In this document: positions 34,141-44,987 of the stretch, in pieces
Numbering within the stretch: the stretch's first letter is position 1
How the letters are laid out: each line of letters starts with the position of its first letter
Assembly (NCBI GenBank): GCA_029817715.1
Contig: JARUPY010000006.1
Span: 62,001 to 126,000, forward strand
Length of the DNA: 64,000 nucleotides
From: Melastoma dodecandrum
Lineage: Eukaryota; Streptophyta; Magnoliopsida; Myrtales; Melastomataceae
Direction of reading: 5' to 3'
Notes under the pieces: generated by a model
The model's input: only the letters and a program-made list of their open reading frames with translations
What the model was told of the DNA's origin: nothing
Database searches by the model: none
Translations under genes and position numbers: made by a program

Positions 34141-37100
34141 ATGTCCAGGTGTGGCTATGACGTCTTTTTGAGCTTTAGAGGTCCTGATAGCCGTAATACC
34201 ATTATTGGTCATCTCTATCGTGCACTCCGTCAGAAAGGCATACGAACTTTCAAGGACAACGAGGAACTTGAGGTGGGACAGACAAGATCAAAGGTCTTCG
34301 AGGCCATCACAGGATCTCGCATCGCCATCATCTTGTTGTCTAAAAACTATGCTCGCTCTAAGTGGTGTTTAGATGAGCTAACCAAGATAATGGAATGCAA
34401 GGTGCTCAACAAGCTCATTGTGCTGCCGATATTTTATAGAGTGAGTCCAGGGGAAGTAAGGTTGGGCAAGAAGGAGAACGGCGAGAAGGGAAGTTACCAG
34501 TCAGCAATGGAGGAGATGGAGGCAAGGTACCGGAAGGATTCAGAGATGGTGGAGGGTTGGAAGGAGGCTCTTTGGAAAGCCGGTGATTCGATTGGATTTT
34601 GTTTGCCTGAAGGGTGAGTGAGTACATAAATGAACTCTTTGTTTCCATACATGGTAACACCTGATAAATCACATAACCGTAATCAAATGAAACAAACCAA
34701 CAAACCATATAAAAAATAATAAATAAGATAAAATAGATAAAGAATCCTGTTCACATAATTTCTCGAAATAGAATAATTTTCTACAATAATATTGATAGAT
34801 ACGTCCTGTCCACTTGAGCTACTATGTCGATTTCGGTGGTTTCATATAGTCCAATACATGGGTTGTGCTCGCAAATTATCTACATGTTTTTCCTAGGTAT
34901 GTCAACAAGAGGCTTCAGAAAATTATGTTGTGGGAAAGTAGAACAGTAGTCAAAGCTCTGATAGACTGTGCTATAGAGTTGAAAGCATGTTTAAAAAGTG
35001 TGTTTTTTTTTCTCACAGAGCGGATGAAGGCGATGTGGTCGTACAAGTAACTGAAAAGGTCGTGAAGATACTGAATCATGTGCTTCTAGAAGTCGCTGAG
35101 TATCCTGTTGGGATAAGTTCTCGTCTCCAGGAAGTTAAAAGCCTACTGGATACAGATCCATCTGCTGACACTACTCACGTGCTTGGGATTCTGGGCCCTG
35201 GGGGTGTGGGGAAGACAACTCTTTCCAAGGCAATCTGTAATGACATTGCCCATGACTTTGATAGTTGGTGCTTTCTCTCAAAAGTAAGAGAGACTGCTCT
35301 TGTTGATCTCCAGCGAACACTCTTGCGGGAGTTATTGTACGAAAATGACTTGATGGTGTCCAGTGTTGATATGGGAAAGGTCATGATTCAGCATAGACTA
35401 TGTAACAAAAGGGTTCTTGTTATACTAGACGACGTCGATGAGTTTGATCAGATCAATGCTTTAGCAGGGAATGTTGATTGGTTTGGTAAGGGGAGCAGGA
35501 TTATTATTACAACAAGAAACCGTCATCTGCTAAATTCATACGATGTTCGATTCATTTACGAAGCAAGATTGTTTGATGACGATGAAGCTGAGGATTTTTT
35601 CCGATACAATGTGACCAATGGGCGGAGAAGAAGTTTGGACATCGAGCGCTCTCTTATCAACCGATTCTTGCTCTATGCCAAAGGGCTTCCATTGGCACTT
35701 CAGGTTTTGGGCAGATCCCTTTGTGGCCGAAGCATGCCTGAATGGGAAAACATGTTGAGAAAGCTCGATCATGATCCACCGGAATCCATAATTTCTGTGC
35801 TAAAAGTAAGTTTTGATGGACTTGATTATGCCCAGCAAGAAGTCTTCTTGGATATTGCCTGCTTCTTCAAGGGATGGGATAGAGACTACGTTGTGAAAGT
35901 CCTCAATGGTTGTGGTTTCCAGATGATGATAGATGTAAATGTTCTTAGTGAGCGATGTTTAATAACGATAGAGGACGGAAAATTCCAAATGCACGATTTG
36001 CTAGAGGCGATGGGTAAGATCATTGCTTATGGTAAATGCTCTGGAGATGTCGGAATTCAAAGCAGGACATGGCTGTATGATGAGTTTGCTGACATGTTGT
36101 CTGAAAATATGGTAAGGATTTTATGGAGTTTCATCGGAATGAGTAGCCTAGTTATGATCTGAATCAAATAATTTCCATGCATGCTTTCATAATGAGTTCT
36201 TCTGTAATGGATGAATGAAACTTTAACAGGTGCAGGAAAGGCATGCAATTAAAGGGATCGTGATGAATTTGGCTGTAGAAGACCAGAAACCACTTGGCAA
36301 AAGCAGTTTCATGGATTTTAAAAAGTTGAGATTGCTTATAGTCCGAACCTTCCTAGCCCTGGAGGAATCACTATATCTCCCTCAAGAGTTGAGATGGTTT
36401 GAATGGCCAAAGTATACTGCACCAACTATACATTTTAGTTCATCCAGAAAGCTCAATGGAATTGATTTACAGTCGAGTGAGATCACACAAATACCAGGAA
36501 AGGTAGTTCTCTCTGTTTTGTTTCTTCAATAGTCTTATTCAGTCATTTTCAAAGAAATGGTCAGGATTTATTATTGATATTGGGCAGGATTTCAAGGAGT
36601 TGAGATACCTGAACTTACGAAACTGCCGGTCACTTGTAGCACTTCCCAATCTTTCCAGAAGTTCAAATCTGGAGGACTTGAATCTCTACGGGTGCACGAA
36701 ACTGACCAGGATTGAAGGCTTCGTCGGATCCCTTGAAAAGCTTGTTCATTTGAACCTTGAGAAGTGTTGTAACCTTGCTGAAGTTCCGAGCTTCCTCAAC
36801 TCCAAGGATTTCAGAACCATTAATTTTTCGGGTTGCTCCATACTGAACAAATTTCCAGCAATCAAAGAAGAGCTTCATTTTCTTGAGGAACTCAGCTTGG
36901 AAAGAACATCTGTGAAAGAACTTCCGGAGTCCATCTCTAACCTCGTCGCAGTTAAAATCTTGAACCTGAGTTCATGCACAGAGCTCACCAACATTCCTGG
37001 CAGCATTTACAAGATGCGAGCTCTTGAGAAGCTATTGGCTTGTGGATGTTCAAAACTGGAAAGATTCCCTCGAAAAGAATCAGGGAATGCAGCGGATGAT

Positions 37101-38106
37101 AGCCTCCCGAACCTTGTTCGTTTGGATTTGCAGCATTGCAATTTGAAGGATGTGGAGTTCTTGATGGATCTGACTTGTTTCAAGCCACTGAAGGAATTAA
37201 ATTTTTCAGGCAATGGCTTCACTTGTATTCCTTCATGCATAAGCGTGTTCCAGAACTTGGAAACACTTTGGTTGTGTTCTTGTGAACATCTTGGGGAAGT
37301 ACCTAAGCTCCCGGATCATGTCAAGCTATACCTAATGGGATGCAAGGAGTTGAGAAGTTTGTCGAGCTACCATGCAGTTATCGTCCGTTCTCCTGCAAGG
37401 TTATACATGGATTTATCTAACTGCCATAATTTAGTTTCCCAAAATATGGACCAATTATTTTCGTTAGAGGTATCAATATCCGCCTATCCCTTTCTATGTT
37501 CCCCTGCTTTCTCTGGTCGCTCACGAAATACAGGTGCTCTAAATCTGTGTTTTCCTTTATTTTTGTTTTCTATGACAGACAATTCGAGAGTTTAGTGGAT
37601 CTGTCAACGTGATTGTTCCATGGGCGGAGTTCCCAAAATGGATGGAGTTTGAAATTATAAGATGTCGTTCAGAATATGCAGTTACTCTTCCTGAAGGCAA
37701 GACAGAGGATGATATCTTAGGTTTGGCAATATCTGTCACTTTTGGTGTTTCAGTGAAAGCTCCAACATTTCCTGCAGTGAGGTTTGTGGTTGGCAGTGGT
37801 AATTACCTTGAGAGATCAGCTTTAGATCAGTGGGAGCAGGTTCATACATGGTTCTTGTACATTCCTCGCCAACCACAGCTGTCAGAAGAAGATGCAGACT
37901 TCTCCACACAAGTTGACTGGAACAACATCATCTTCTGTTTCGAGGGGGACCGAATATGGCTCAAACGCTGCGGGTTGCGGGTTGTATGCAAGGATGAGAG
38001 AGATGACCCCATGTTCAAGGTCCATAAAATACGCGACGAGATGCAATATGAAAATGACTCTGACTATGACGATGATTCTTACCATTCAGATGGGGCAGAT
38101 TCATAA
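34141..38106 (+). CDS. TNL2: intact TIR-NBS-LRR disease-resistance protein
   Basis: An intracellular immune receptor. Exons 34,141-34,613, 35,019-36,111, 36,230-36,502, 36,588-37,469 and 37,579-38,106 join in phase with GT-AG borders to 1,082 residues plus stop. TIR: YDVFLSFRGPDSRN, IILLSKNYARSKWCLDEL, VLPIFYRVSPGEVR. NBS: ILGPGGVGKTTLSK (P-loop), RVLVILDDVDEFDQ (kinase-2), GSRIIITTRN, GLPLALQVLG, DIACFFKGWD, MHDLLEAMGK. The LRR exon follows (LRYLNLRNCRSLVALPNLSR onward), then a C-JID domain (VIVPWAEFPKWMEF, GNYLERSALDQW) and an acidic tail. An upstream Met at 34,069 would add 24 hydrophobic residues; I chose 34,141 because MSRCGYDVFL is the usual TIR start. All key NBS residues are present. 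If the upstream TIR module is spliced in, the start moves to 33,248. Confidence 0.9.
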
Positions 38107-38271
38107 TCAGATTCGTAGAAACATCCATTGGAAGACTCATACTTGGATCTAGAACCGTCGCACACATTACTCTGTTTTGCAGAACATTTTCTAGTGGTCA
38201 TCTTGCTCTTGTTTGAACTTTCACTTGAAGAATTAAAAGAGGCTCCCCTGCCCGCTTCTCATCAGTCAACC
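38107..38271. promoter_or_regulatory. Short spacer between TNL2 and the phosphatase copy
   Basis: Only 165 bases separate the TNL2 stop from the start codon of the decayed phosphatase copy. It contains the leader-like phrase CTGCCCGCTTCTCATCAGTC, which also precedes the intact phosphatase gene (7,160-7,195), so duplication included the 5' leader. Confidence 0.5.
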
Positions 38272-38911
38272 ATGGACGACAAAAACTCGGCCTCGGCAAT
38301 GGTTACGACTACTGCTGAGCTACTCTCCATGGAGAACGTCAATTTGCTCCTCGACTCTGTGGACGCCTTCCTGTTCGACTGTGACAGTGACAGTCTTGCT
38401 TTTTGCTCAACTGTTTACTCCTCCAGCAAGTTGGCTAACATGCCCTTAGCTTTCTTCGTATCTCTGTTCCGTGTTCTGTCACAAGAATGTTCTCTACGAT
38501 GGTGTCATCGCTACGCTTGAACATCCTGTGCTTGATGGTATACAAAATGTTTGATTGCGGTTGATTGACTCCCCGAGAACTTCGTTGAATATGTCCTGTA
38601 TGTCGCCTTTTCATTGCCGCCAGTAACACTGGGATCAGGAGCTTCCTTGAAATGTAACAACTGCCCAGTCCCTCGGGTGCGACCTTTTTCTCCCTAGGAA
38701 GCACTTTTGCTTCACTACCACTTACCATAAGACTTGTGGTTCTGGCTTTCAGATGCAGATGCTTGGACCGCTGCTTCGGAATCCAGTACTCAACAAAGAC
38801 AAAGCCAATCATGTCGGAAAGCTGGTGGTCCACCATCATAATGGACATCATTCGACAGAGGTATGATTAACATCCTTCCGGCTGACCAAACAACAAATGC
38901 CATCGCTTTGA
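38272..38911 (+). pseudogene. Decayed second copy of the PGLP-like phosphatase
   Basis: Starts MDDKNSASAMVTTTAELLSM, close to the intact gene at 7,201 (MEDKNSASATTVTTTAKPLS). Motif I is disrupted (FDCDSDSLAF). Exons 3 to 7 are largely missing: after the second exon the sequence jumps to the counterpart of 8,380. The 8,525-8,630 exon remains (VHHHNGHHSTE frame, out of register). The exon with motif IV is lost, and the copy ends with the stop codon region matching 9,001-9,013. Similarity continues some 50 bases into the 3' flank. Confidence 0.85.
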
Positions 38912-39029
38912 GCACAGAAAGACTTCAAAATAATTCCGAATGTTATTGGACTTCTAGTTATTTCAAATACGTAAAGAGCTTCTACCTATTACTATGGTAC
39001 CACGCTATGCTAATATATCCAGGAGGAAT

Positions 39030-39476
39030 GTACTCTTTCCTCTTTCTGGTCCTCCTTCAAGCTGGTCGACATCATGGATCGTAGGAGGCGAGGTGAGCTC
39101 ATCGTTCTGCCCGTCTTCTGCGGGGTGGATCCTGGACAGATGGGGAGTTTCGGGGAGGCTTTCCTTGCCCAAGTGATTATTAGATGCAGGAGCAATTCAT
39201 TCATGGGGGAAGTGATCGAAAGTTGGACGAAGGCCCTGCGAGAAGTGGGTTGCTTGTCCGGCTGGCATTTGGATGGCCGTGTGTATGTCCGCAGTCTTTT
39301 GATTAGTTGCAGGGACTTTTAAAATGTTTTCATCAGTTCAAAGTCACGGAATTTGTTGTCCTTTTAATCCTCCCATCCGCTGCCTTTTCCCTTGTAGCGA
39401 CTGGAACACGGAAATCCTTGTCGAAATCATTGTTAAGGAGGTCGCTTTCAAGTTGCGTAATTGGCGATCTGACCTT
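39030..39476 (+). pseudogene. Second copy of the extra TIR module (3' part) and linker exon
   Basis: 39,030-39,300 is nearly identical to 33,450-33,725 (KLVDIMDRRRRGELIVLPVF, VIESWTKALREVGCLSGWHL), and 39,395-39,476 repeats the linker exon (EILVEIIVKEVAFKLRNW), with the intron between them also conserved. Bases 5' of the module are missing: it is fused to phosphatase-copy flank. A 15-base deletion relative to the first copy removes DMRAE. No NBS follows. Confidence 0.82.
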
Positions 39477-39539
39477 GTAAAAAAACCTACATTTTGTAGT
39501 ATAAAAACCTTATAATATGCCCAAACTTATGATAATTAT

Positions 39540-40986
39540 TGCATTTCATGTCTGGCTCCAACACTTGTAATGTGGATGATTTGTGCCTCCACAGTGTTTG
39601 CAAGAATCAAACCTTTCTTTCTGATAAGCAGAACCACTATCAGAAGGATGCCTCTGTTCAGCAGGGCCTCTGTTATTGCTTGAACCTTCTGCATTCCCCT
39701 TCTATTGATTGCAAGACTTCTTTTCTCTTTCAGAAGCTCTCATCTGAGACCTCGTTGGTAAGGCTCTTCTATGGCTTCTACGGGAACTTCCCTTCTCATC
39801 AACCTTCTTTGTTCTTGAGCTTCTAATACACTCAACAACTCCGCCAACCTTATATCGGACAGATCCTTAGTATTCTCCAGAGAGGTAATCGTAGCTTCAA
39901 ACCTTTTTGGTAGTGACATTAAAATCTTCTACACGATCCGGTCATCCTTCAAATCTGTGCCCAGAACTTTGACTCTGTTAGCCAGATTGATCAATCTATC
40001 TGAAAAATTCTTCACAGCCTCATTCTCCTTCATGTCTCTCGAACTCCCGCATCAAATTCAAAGACTTCATACCTCTTATCTTCTCATCACCTTCGTACTC
40101 AATCTTCAGAAAATTCAAATATCCTTCGCGGTTGGAAACTTCGTGATCTTGTTGAATATAAAAGGTGACACTGCAGCATAAAGGCACGACTTCGCCTTCG
40201 TCTTCCTTGTGACTCTTTCCTTGTGAATCCATATTTGATTAATTGTAGGATTGTCGGGGAGTGGTTTATAATCATCATCCACTGCTTCCCACAAGTCACC
40301 ACCCTCCAAGAAACAAGAAAGCGCTCATCTTCACCGCCCACGCTTGATAGTTCTCCCCATCAAACATAGGAGGCATCGTAGAAGAAAAACCGCTTGCACT
40401 TGCTTCCATCTCCTTTTTCTGTTAGACAGAAAACAACCTTCCAATAAACTTCACAAGACTTTCACAGCTCCCGAAAGATCACTAAGGGCTCTGATACCAC
40501 TTGTAGGTTCTAACATTGCGGAAATAAACCTGCATCAATAGCAGAAACTACAACAGAAGCGAGACAGAGAACAACAGAACCTTCTGCAGACGCTAGCTTC
40601 TGTAGTGCAACCTTCTGTAGGATGAATGACGAACCAAAACTTAAGAACTCTCGAACAATCTTTGAGCAAATGCTCTTTCTGGATTTTCGATAGATTGATA
40701 GATTTAGAAACCATTACATCACGAACCTTAAATAGACAGAAAAGGAAAACAACAAGACAAATGAAAGGACGCCATTAACTCTAGACCACTAAATCCTATT
40801 TATTCCTTGCCACCATTATCTCATTTACTCTCCACTAAGGTTAGCATTTAATCTCTATTATCATCAGCCTTGAGCCAACACCAACACTGTTGCTGGCATG
40901 CTTTGTAGGCTAATGGAATTTGGCCTCTATCTTTGATGGAGTCCTCGAGACAGAGTACCACATCTCTCTTTAGATGTTATGTTACA
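39540..40986 (-). mobile_element. 5' fragment of a Copia retrotransposon (LTR, PBS, gag)
   Basis: In minus orientation: an LTR of 485 bases at 40,502-40,986 (ends TGTAACAT and AACCTACA), a two-base spacer, and a primer binding site complementary to initiator tRNA-Met (TGGTATCAGAGCCC, at 40,486-40,499). A gag region then runs from about 40,400 down to 39,540 (DLWEAVDDDYKPLPDNPTIN; FLKIEYEGDEKIRGMKSLN; FSDRLINLANRVKVLG in successive frames), the UBN2-type gag of plant Copia elements. Frameshifts are present. Protease, integrase, RT and the 3' LTR are absent, so the element is cut off at about 39,500. Confidence 0.8.
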
Positions 40987-41466
40987 GTCTCCGAAAACTG
41001 TATTCATGTTTACGGCAAGCAACGAAGACATAGTTGTCATAACCCAATTTTTTTCCACAAAAATCACAAAAAAGTACTAAAAAATTCAAAATCTTGAGAA
41101 AATCAATAATATCATAGAAAATCATGAAAGATCAACAAAAATCCACAAAATCAAGAAAAATCATAAAAAAGATTCGATAAAAATAATAAATAGTTAGACC
41201 AGACACTTAGACATGGACAGAGAGACGGAGAAAAGACGGAGAAATAAGCACGGAGAGAACGCTTGAAAAAATAGCGACTTCGTCGTCACCGGAGGTAATG
41301 TTCTCTTCTTGATTTTCTCGTTAGAAATTGCATGAGGTTATATCCCAGTAGGCCGAGCGTCCTCTCGTTCACCGACACGACCCCCGACTCGTTTCTCCTG
41401 AAATGCAAGACGATCGACGATTCAGTTCACGACCGCGTTACTCGATAATTCGATAAATTCTTTCAT

Positions 41467-42118
41467 TTGCTTTTGTTTAATTCGATGAATTTATCTACTT
41501 TGATTGTGTTTCCTTTTTTATTTTTTGCAATCAGCAATGGGGGCGTTCCGACATCCGTGAACGGCTCCGTAAAACGCGGATCTCCCAGAAAGCTAGTGCT
41601 GCGAGAGTCGGGGATCCTAAAAATTGTGCTCATGCCACGTGAGATGCCGCCGTACATCATATGGGCAGTCCTCGATGTCCGCCCCGTGAACCACAGGTGT
41701 AGCGGGAAGATTGATCCCTTGAACAACTACCAGCCATTGGTGGATCAAGTATCCCGTGACCTGATCTCTCTCACCCCCATCCAAAATTTCAACTATTTCG
41801 ACGAGAGAGAAGAGGGAAAGTTCGCCAGCTACGGCCATGGGCTCTACACGCGAGGGATCTCGGGAGAGGAATCAGGACGTACCTCCACGTTGCGAATGTT
41901 CTCAGGATCCAAGACTGCGGATTCGTATACGAGTCTCAGGTCACGTTGGTGGACTATCACATGTGAATCAGCGAATACGACGTCAATTGGGATACCGCGG
42001 AATCTATAATCTGAGAAGCCGGGATTCCGCCCGCAAGCTTATTCGAGCTGCAGCGTCTTCGACAACACGTTGCATGAAATCTTCAGATACGACGATCTGT
42101 CTCGTTGATTCTAGATAT
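41467..42118 (+). pseudogene. Unidentified coding-like segment inside the captured-gene element
   Basis: A 180-residue frame opens with a hydrophobic leader (STLIVFPFLFFAI), then KLVLRESGILKIVLMPREMP and NFNYFDEREEGKFASYGHG. The +1 frame continues without a break (YLHVANVLRIQDCGFVYESQ, ISEYDVNWDTAESI, FDNTLHEIFRYDDL) after a shift near 41,870, with a TGA at about 41,966 in the second frame. The pattern looks like decayed coding sequence. I do not recognise the family. Confidence 0.4.
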
Positions 42119-42135
42119 CTTTCAAGAACCTCGCC

Positions 42136-42849
42136 ATGGAGAAAGTTAGCTCCCCCATCATCAACAACGTCCGGAGGGCCTGCACCGCTGTCAGCCTCGT
42201 CACAGCCGTTTCCCTCCTCCTTTACCTCAATCAGGGAAACGGTGAACTCGTCCGGGAATCCTTGAAGCCCAACGATGCTGTCTCCATTTCTATTTCCCCC
42301 CTCCACGTCTTCCCCTCTTCAAGAAATGAATCCGAGATGAACGAGACTTTGGAAGGACCGTTCCCTAAAGCAAAGAACGGGAGTTTATGGGAGGCGACCG
42401 ATGCTGTGAAGAACGTGAGTTTAGAGGACTCTTGGCTGCCGGTGAAGAATGAGACTACGGAAGACTCATTGCCACCGATGAAGAATGAGCACTCGGAGGT
42501 CTCTTTACCCCCAGTGAAGAATGAGACTTCAGAGGACACGTCGCCGCTTGTGAAGAATGAGACTTCAGAGGATTCGTTCGAGCCTCTAAAGGAGGAAAAT
42601 GGAATCACTACAGAGGACAACATAGTGAAAGGAGAAGCTAAGTATTGTGACGTATTTGACGGTAGTTGGGTTCACGATACGACCAACAGTCCCATGTACA
42701 ATGCGTCCGGCTGTCCATTCCTAAGCGACCAAGTGGACTGCCGGAGGAACGGGAGGCCAGATTTCAATTACGAGAGTTGGAGCTGGGAAGGCAACCACTA
42801 TGAAATCCCGAGGATGAACAGAACGGACATGTTGGAGAGACACAGAGAT
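42136..42849 (+). pseudogene. Captured Trichome-Birefringence-Like (PMR5N) N-terminal fragment
   Basis: The frame encodes a short cytosolic start, one membrane segment (ACTAVSLVTAVSLLLYL), an acidic stem with about five repeats of the type LPPVKNETSED, and the PMR5N domain (YCDVFDGSWVHDTTNSPMYN, CPFLSDQVDCRRNGRPD, YEIPRMNRTDMLERHRD). TBL proteins are Golgi polysaccharide O-acetyltransferases; the catalytic GDS and DXXH motifs of the missing C-terminal half are absent. Coding similarity stops after ERHRD and the frame continues into unrelated sequence. It lies wholly within a TSD-bounded element, so it was copied in, and it is not a working enzyme. Confidence 0.8.
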
Positions 42850-42983
42850 GTAACAAGCGGGGCTACAAGATCTTCCGCTCAAAGAGTTACGGATGCTCGC
42901 CAAGAAATGGAAAGGCGCCAACGCCACATCAACAGCAGCAGCAGCGCACCCTCCAGCAGCTTGGGATGATCCAGCACCCTCCA

Positions 42984-43074
42984 GCGGCGGCGGCGGCGGC
43001 GGCGGCGGCGGCAGCGGCGGCAGCAAGCAGCAGCAAGCAGCACAAGCAGCAGCAGCAGCAGCAAGCAGTAGCAG
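42984..43074. repeat. GGC/CAG trinucleotide repeat
   Basis: Ten or so GGC units (42,984-43,020) pass into interrupted CAG units (43,021-43,074). Depending on frame it would encode poly-Gly, poly-Ala or poly-Gln, so the long frames across it on both strands are not evidence of genes. Confidence 0.9.
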
Positions 43075-43239
43075 CCTACCCGATCCAGGCAGCAAGACCG
43101 ACGACGAGCCGCAGTGCAAGTGATGCGGCAATATCCAGGTATGCTCGTCTTCGGGAGTGAGCTCGAATTCCTGACTCCCGAATTCCTGCGACGGCGGCGC
43201 AAAGGCGCGAGGGAAATTTTCCCAAACCGAGGACGAAAT

Positions 43240-44086
43240 TTGGTTTGAACTGGCGTTGTTCACACTACTCGCGAAAGCTGCTTTTCAGAAGAATGAATGG
43301 GGGAGAAGTTGTCCTTCATGGGGTGGCAGGATTGGGGCTAGACGGCAGATGGAAAGTTCCATGTCTGGACTACGATGCATTTGTGGATATATTTGAAGAT
43401 GCTTCTAAGCCAGAGAGTACAAGAAATTGGCACCAACACATGCCGAAATTGCTGCCTCTTGAACATTGCATGTGCCTGCAGGCAGCCGATTGGGTTTTCT
43501 CCTGGAATTTCTGCTAGCGGTTATTACATCCAGGAACAAGAGTTCAGCGCACCATCCGGCCATGTGAGTAGCGAAGCTACGCAGGGGAGTGGTGACGGTC
43601 CATTCAGGCCTGTGTGAGTCCATGTCAGAGGCCCTGCAGATGGTCTTGCAGGCATTGGACGTGGGAACAAATTCGTACCAGTGGCAGGTTGGATACCAAC
43701 AAGAGCAAAGCATGGACTTGGCCGAAGAGGGATTGACGACTCTTGTGGGGTTAAGCCAGGGAGTGAATAATGTAAATATTCAAGGAGATCATTCTGGAAG
43801 CGGTTATGAGACGGACCAAAATTCCAGATTGTCTGGACTTTCAGCAGTGGGACCTTGTGGTGTTGTTGTTTCTGTGCAAATGCTGGATCATTCAGGACAT
43901 GATGCTAGGATTGGTTGGGATAATGCACATGGATCTCACATAGCATTGGACATGAAAACACCACCGAGTCATTTTCCTCCTTTCCGCTTTGGAGTTGAAT
44001 TTCGAGACGTGCACCGGCTTAGTGATGGCCTAGTCAAGCACTCTCCGAAGTATTCTACGCTGGTTCACTATGGAAGACATCTATGA
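43240..44086 (+). pseudogene. Captured BTB/POZ-like gene fragment
   Basis: A frame at 43,589-44,086 ends in SHFPPFRFGVEFRDVHRLSDGLVKHSP, which resembles a conserved stretch I associate with plant BTB/POZ domain proteins; the family name is from memory and moderately certain. Upstream, 43,250-43,500 has a coding-like segment (VVLHGVAGLGLDGRWKVPCL) in another frame that I cannot assign. The BTB fold itself is not present. Frame changes between pieces and the position inside the element argue for a captured, non-functional fragment. Confidence 0.45.
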
Positions 44087-44744
44087 GGCGTGCCTTGCAG
44101 ACAACCAAGGCACGTACCTCATTAGATGTATTCAAGACAACGGAAATTGTGTATATTCGAGGGGTTATTTGGATTCTCGAAGGTCAAGACCCTTTGAAGC
44201 TTCGCACTCACCAACGTTACGGCATCAGCGGCTCGCCAGGTTCTAAAAACGGCACCGTGAGGTATAAATGCTAACGGAAGTGTTCTACAAAGAGCGAGAA
44301 ATGATATAAGTACCCCCCATTCTCCATTGAATTTATTTTTGGCTTAGAAATTGTTAAGGGCATTAATTAATCTATGCTGCTTGTATTTTGTCCAAAATCA
44401 ACTTTTAAGAAATATTTTTTAAAAATGATTCACGTGGACATTTTAAGCATTATCGTGCTCGAGATCATTTTTATATGTCAAACAATGTCTTTTTTTCTAA
44501 AACCGAGCTCAAATAAATCGAACATCGAAAACACACGATGAAAGCCTCCATTTTCTTTGTGATGCATGCGATTTAGTAATCCCTAATTCCCGAACCTTAA
44601 CGAATCTCTATAGTTTGTTTTTTTAACTTGAACTTAAAATAAGTTAGTGGCGACTCCGGTATTTTCAAAATCCGAAGCCTTATCGTTAAGGGAGGATATT
44701 CATTTTAAATGGAACCGGAAACGGGATCCATCCGCGACAATAGT

Positions 44745-44987
44745 CTTGGCTTCCTGCGGTTTTTTAGCCCACTCCTGGGCTCTTCTGCATTTGATTACTT
44801 CCTGTCGGGTTTGTGTTCCCAAATTTATCAGCCATTTGGGATGTGCGACTGGGTGATTTCAGCTATGAAGTAAAAAAGAGCCGGTAGAAGTAGCATTAAA
44901 TGTATATTCTATTTATTTAATTTCATTAATAAAATACTCTATATTTTTATTTTTAATTTCACTGTCTCTTCAAAGCCTGTGAAATGC
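44745..44987. other. Short spacer downstream of the CNL pseudogene
   Basis: Presumed 3' flank of the CNL gene; AT-rich in its second half. Nothing else recognised. Confidence 0.4.

Larger units (their letters stand above)
41030..44744 (+). mobile_element. LTR-like element carrying host-gene fragments (3,705 bp)
   Basis: The element occupies 41,035-44,739, starting TGTCATAACCCAATTTTT and ending ATCCGCGACA (TGT...ACA), with ATAGT duplicated at 41,030-41,034 and 44,740-44,744. The 5' end resembles the start of Tat-type LTRs. The 3' part contains AGTGGCGACTCC at 44,646-44,657, shared with the other two Tat-type LTRs here. No gag or pol is present. Between about 41,460 and 44,280 lie GC-richer coding-like segments, including TBL and BTB-like fragments. 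It could be a solo LTR that captured exons, or a non-autonomous element with very short LTRs; I see no repeated ends longer than a few bases. Confidence 0.75.

Noticed and set aside
42721..43263. 180-codon minus-strand frame with poly-Ala and poly-Pro
   Set aside because: It is antisense to the TBL fragment and the GGC/CAG repeat.
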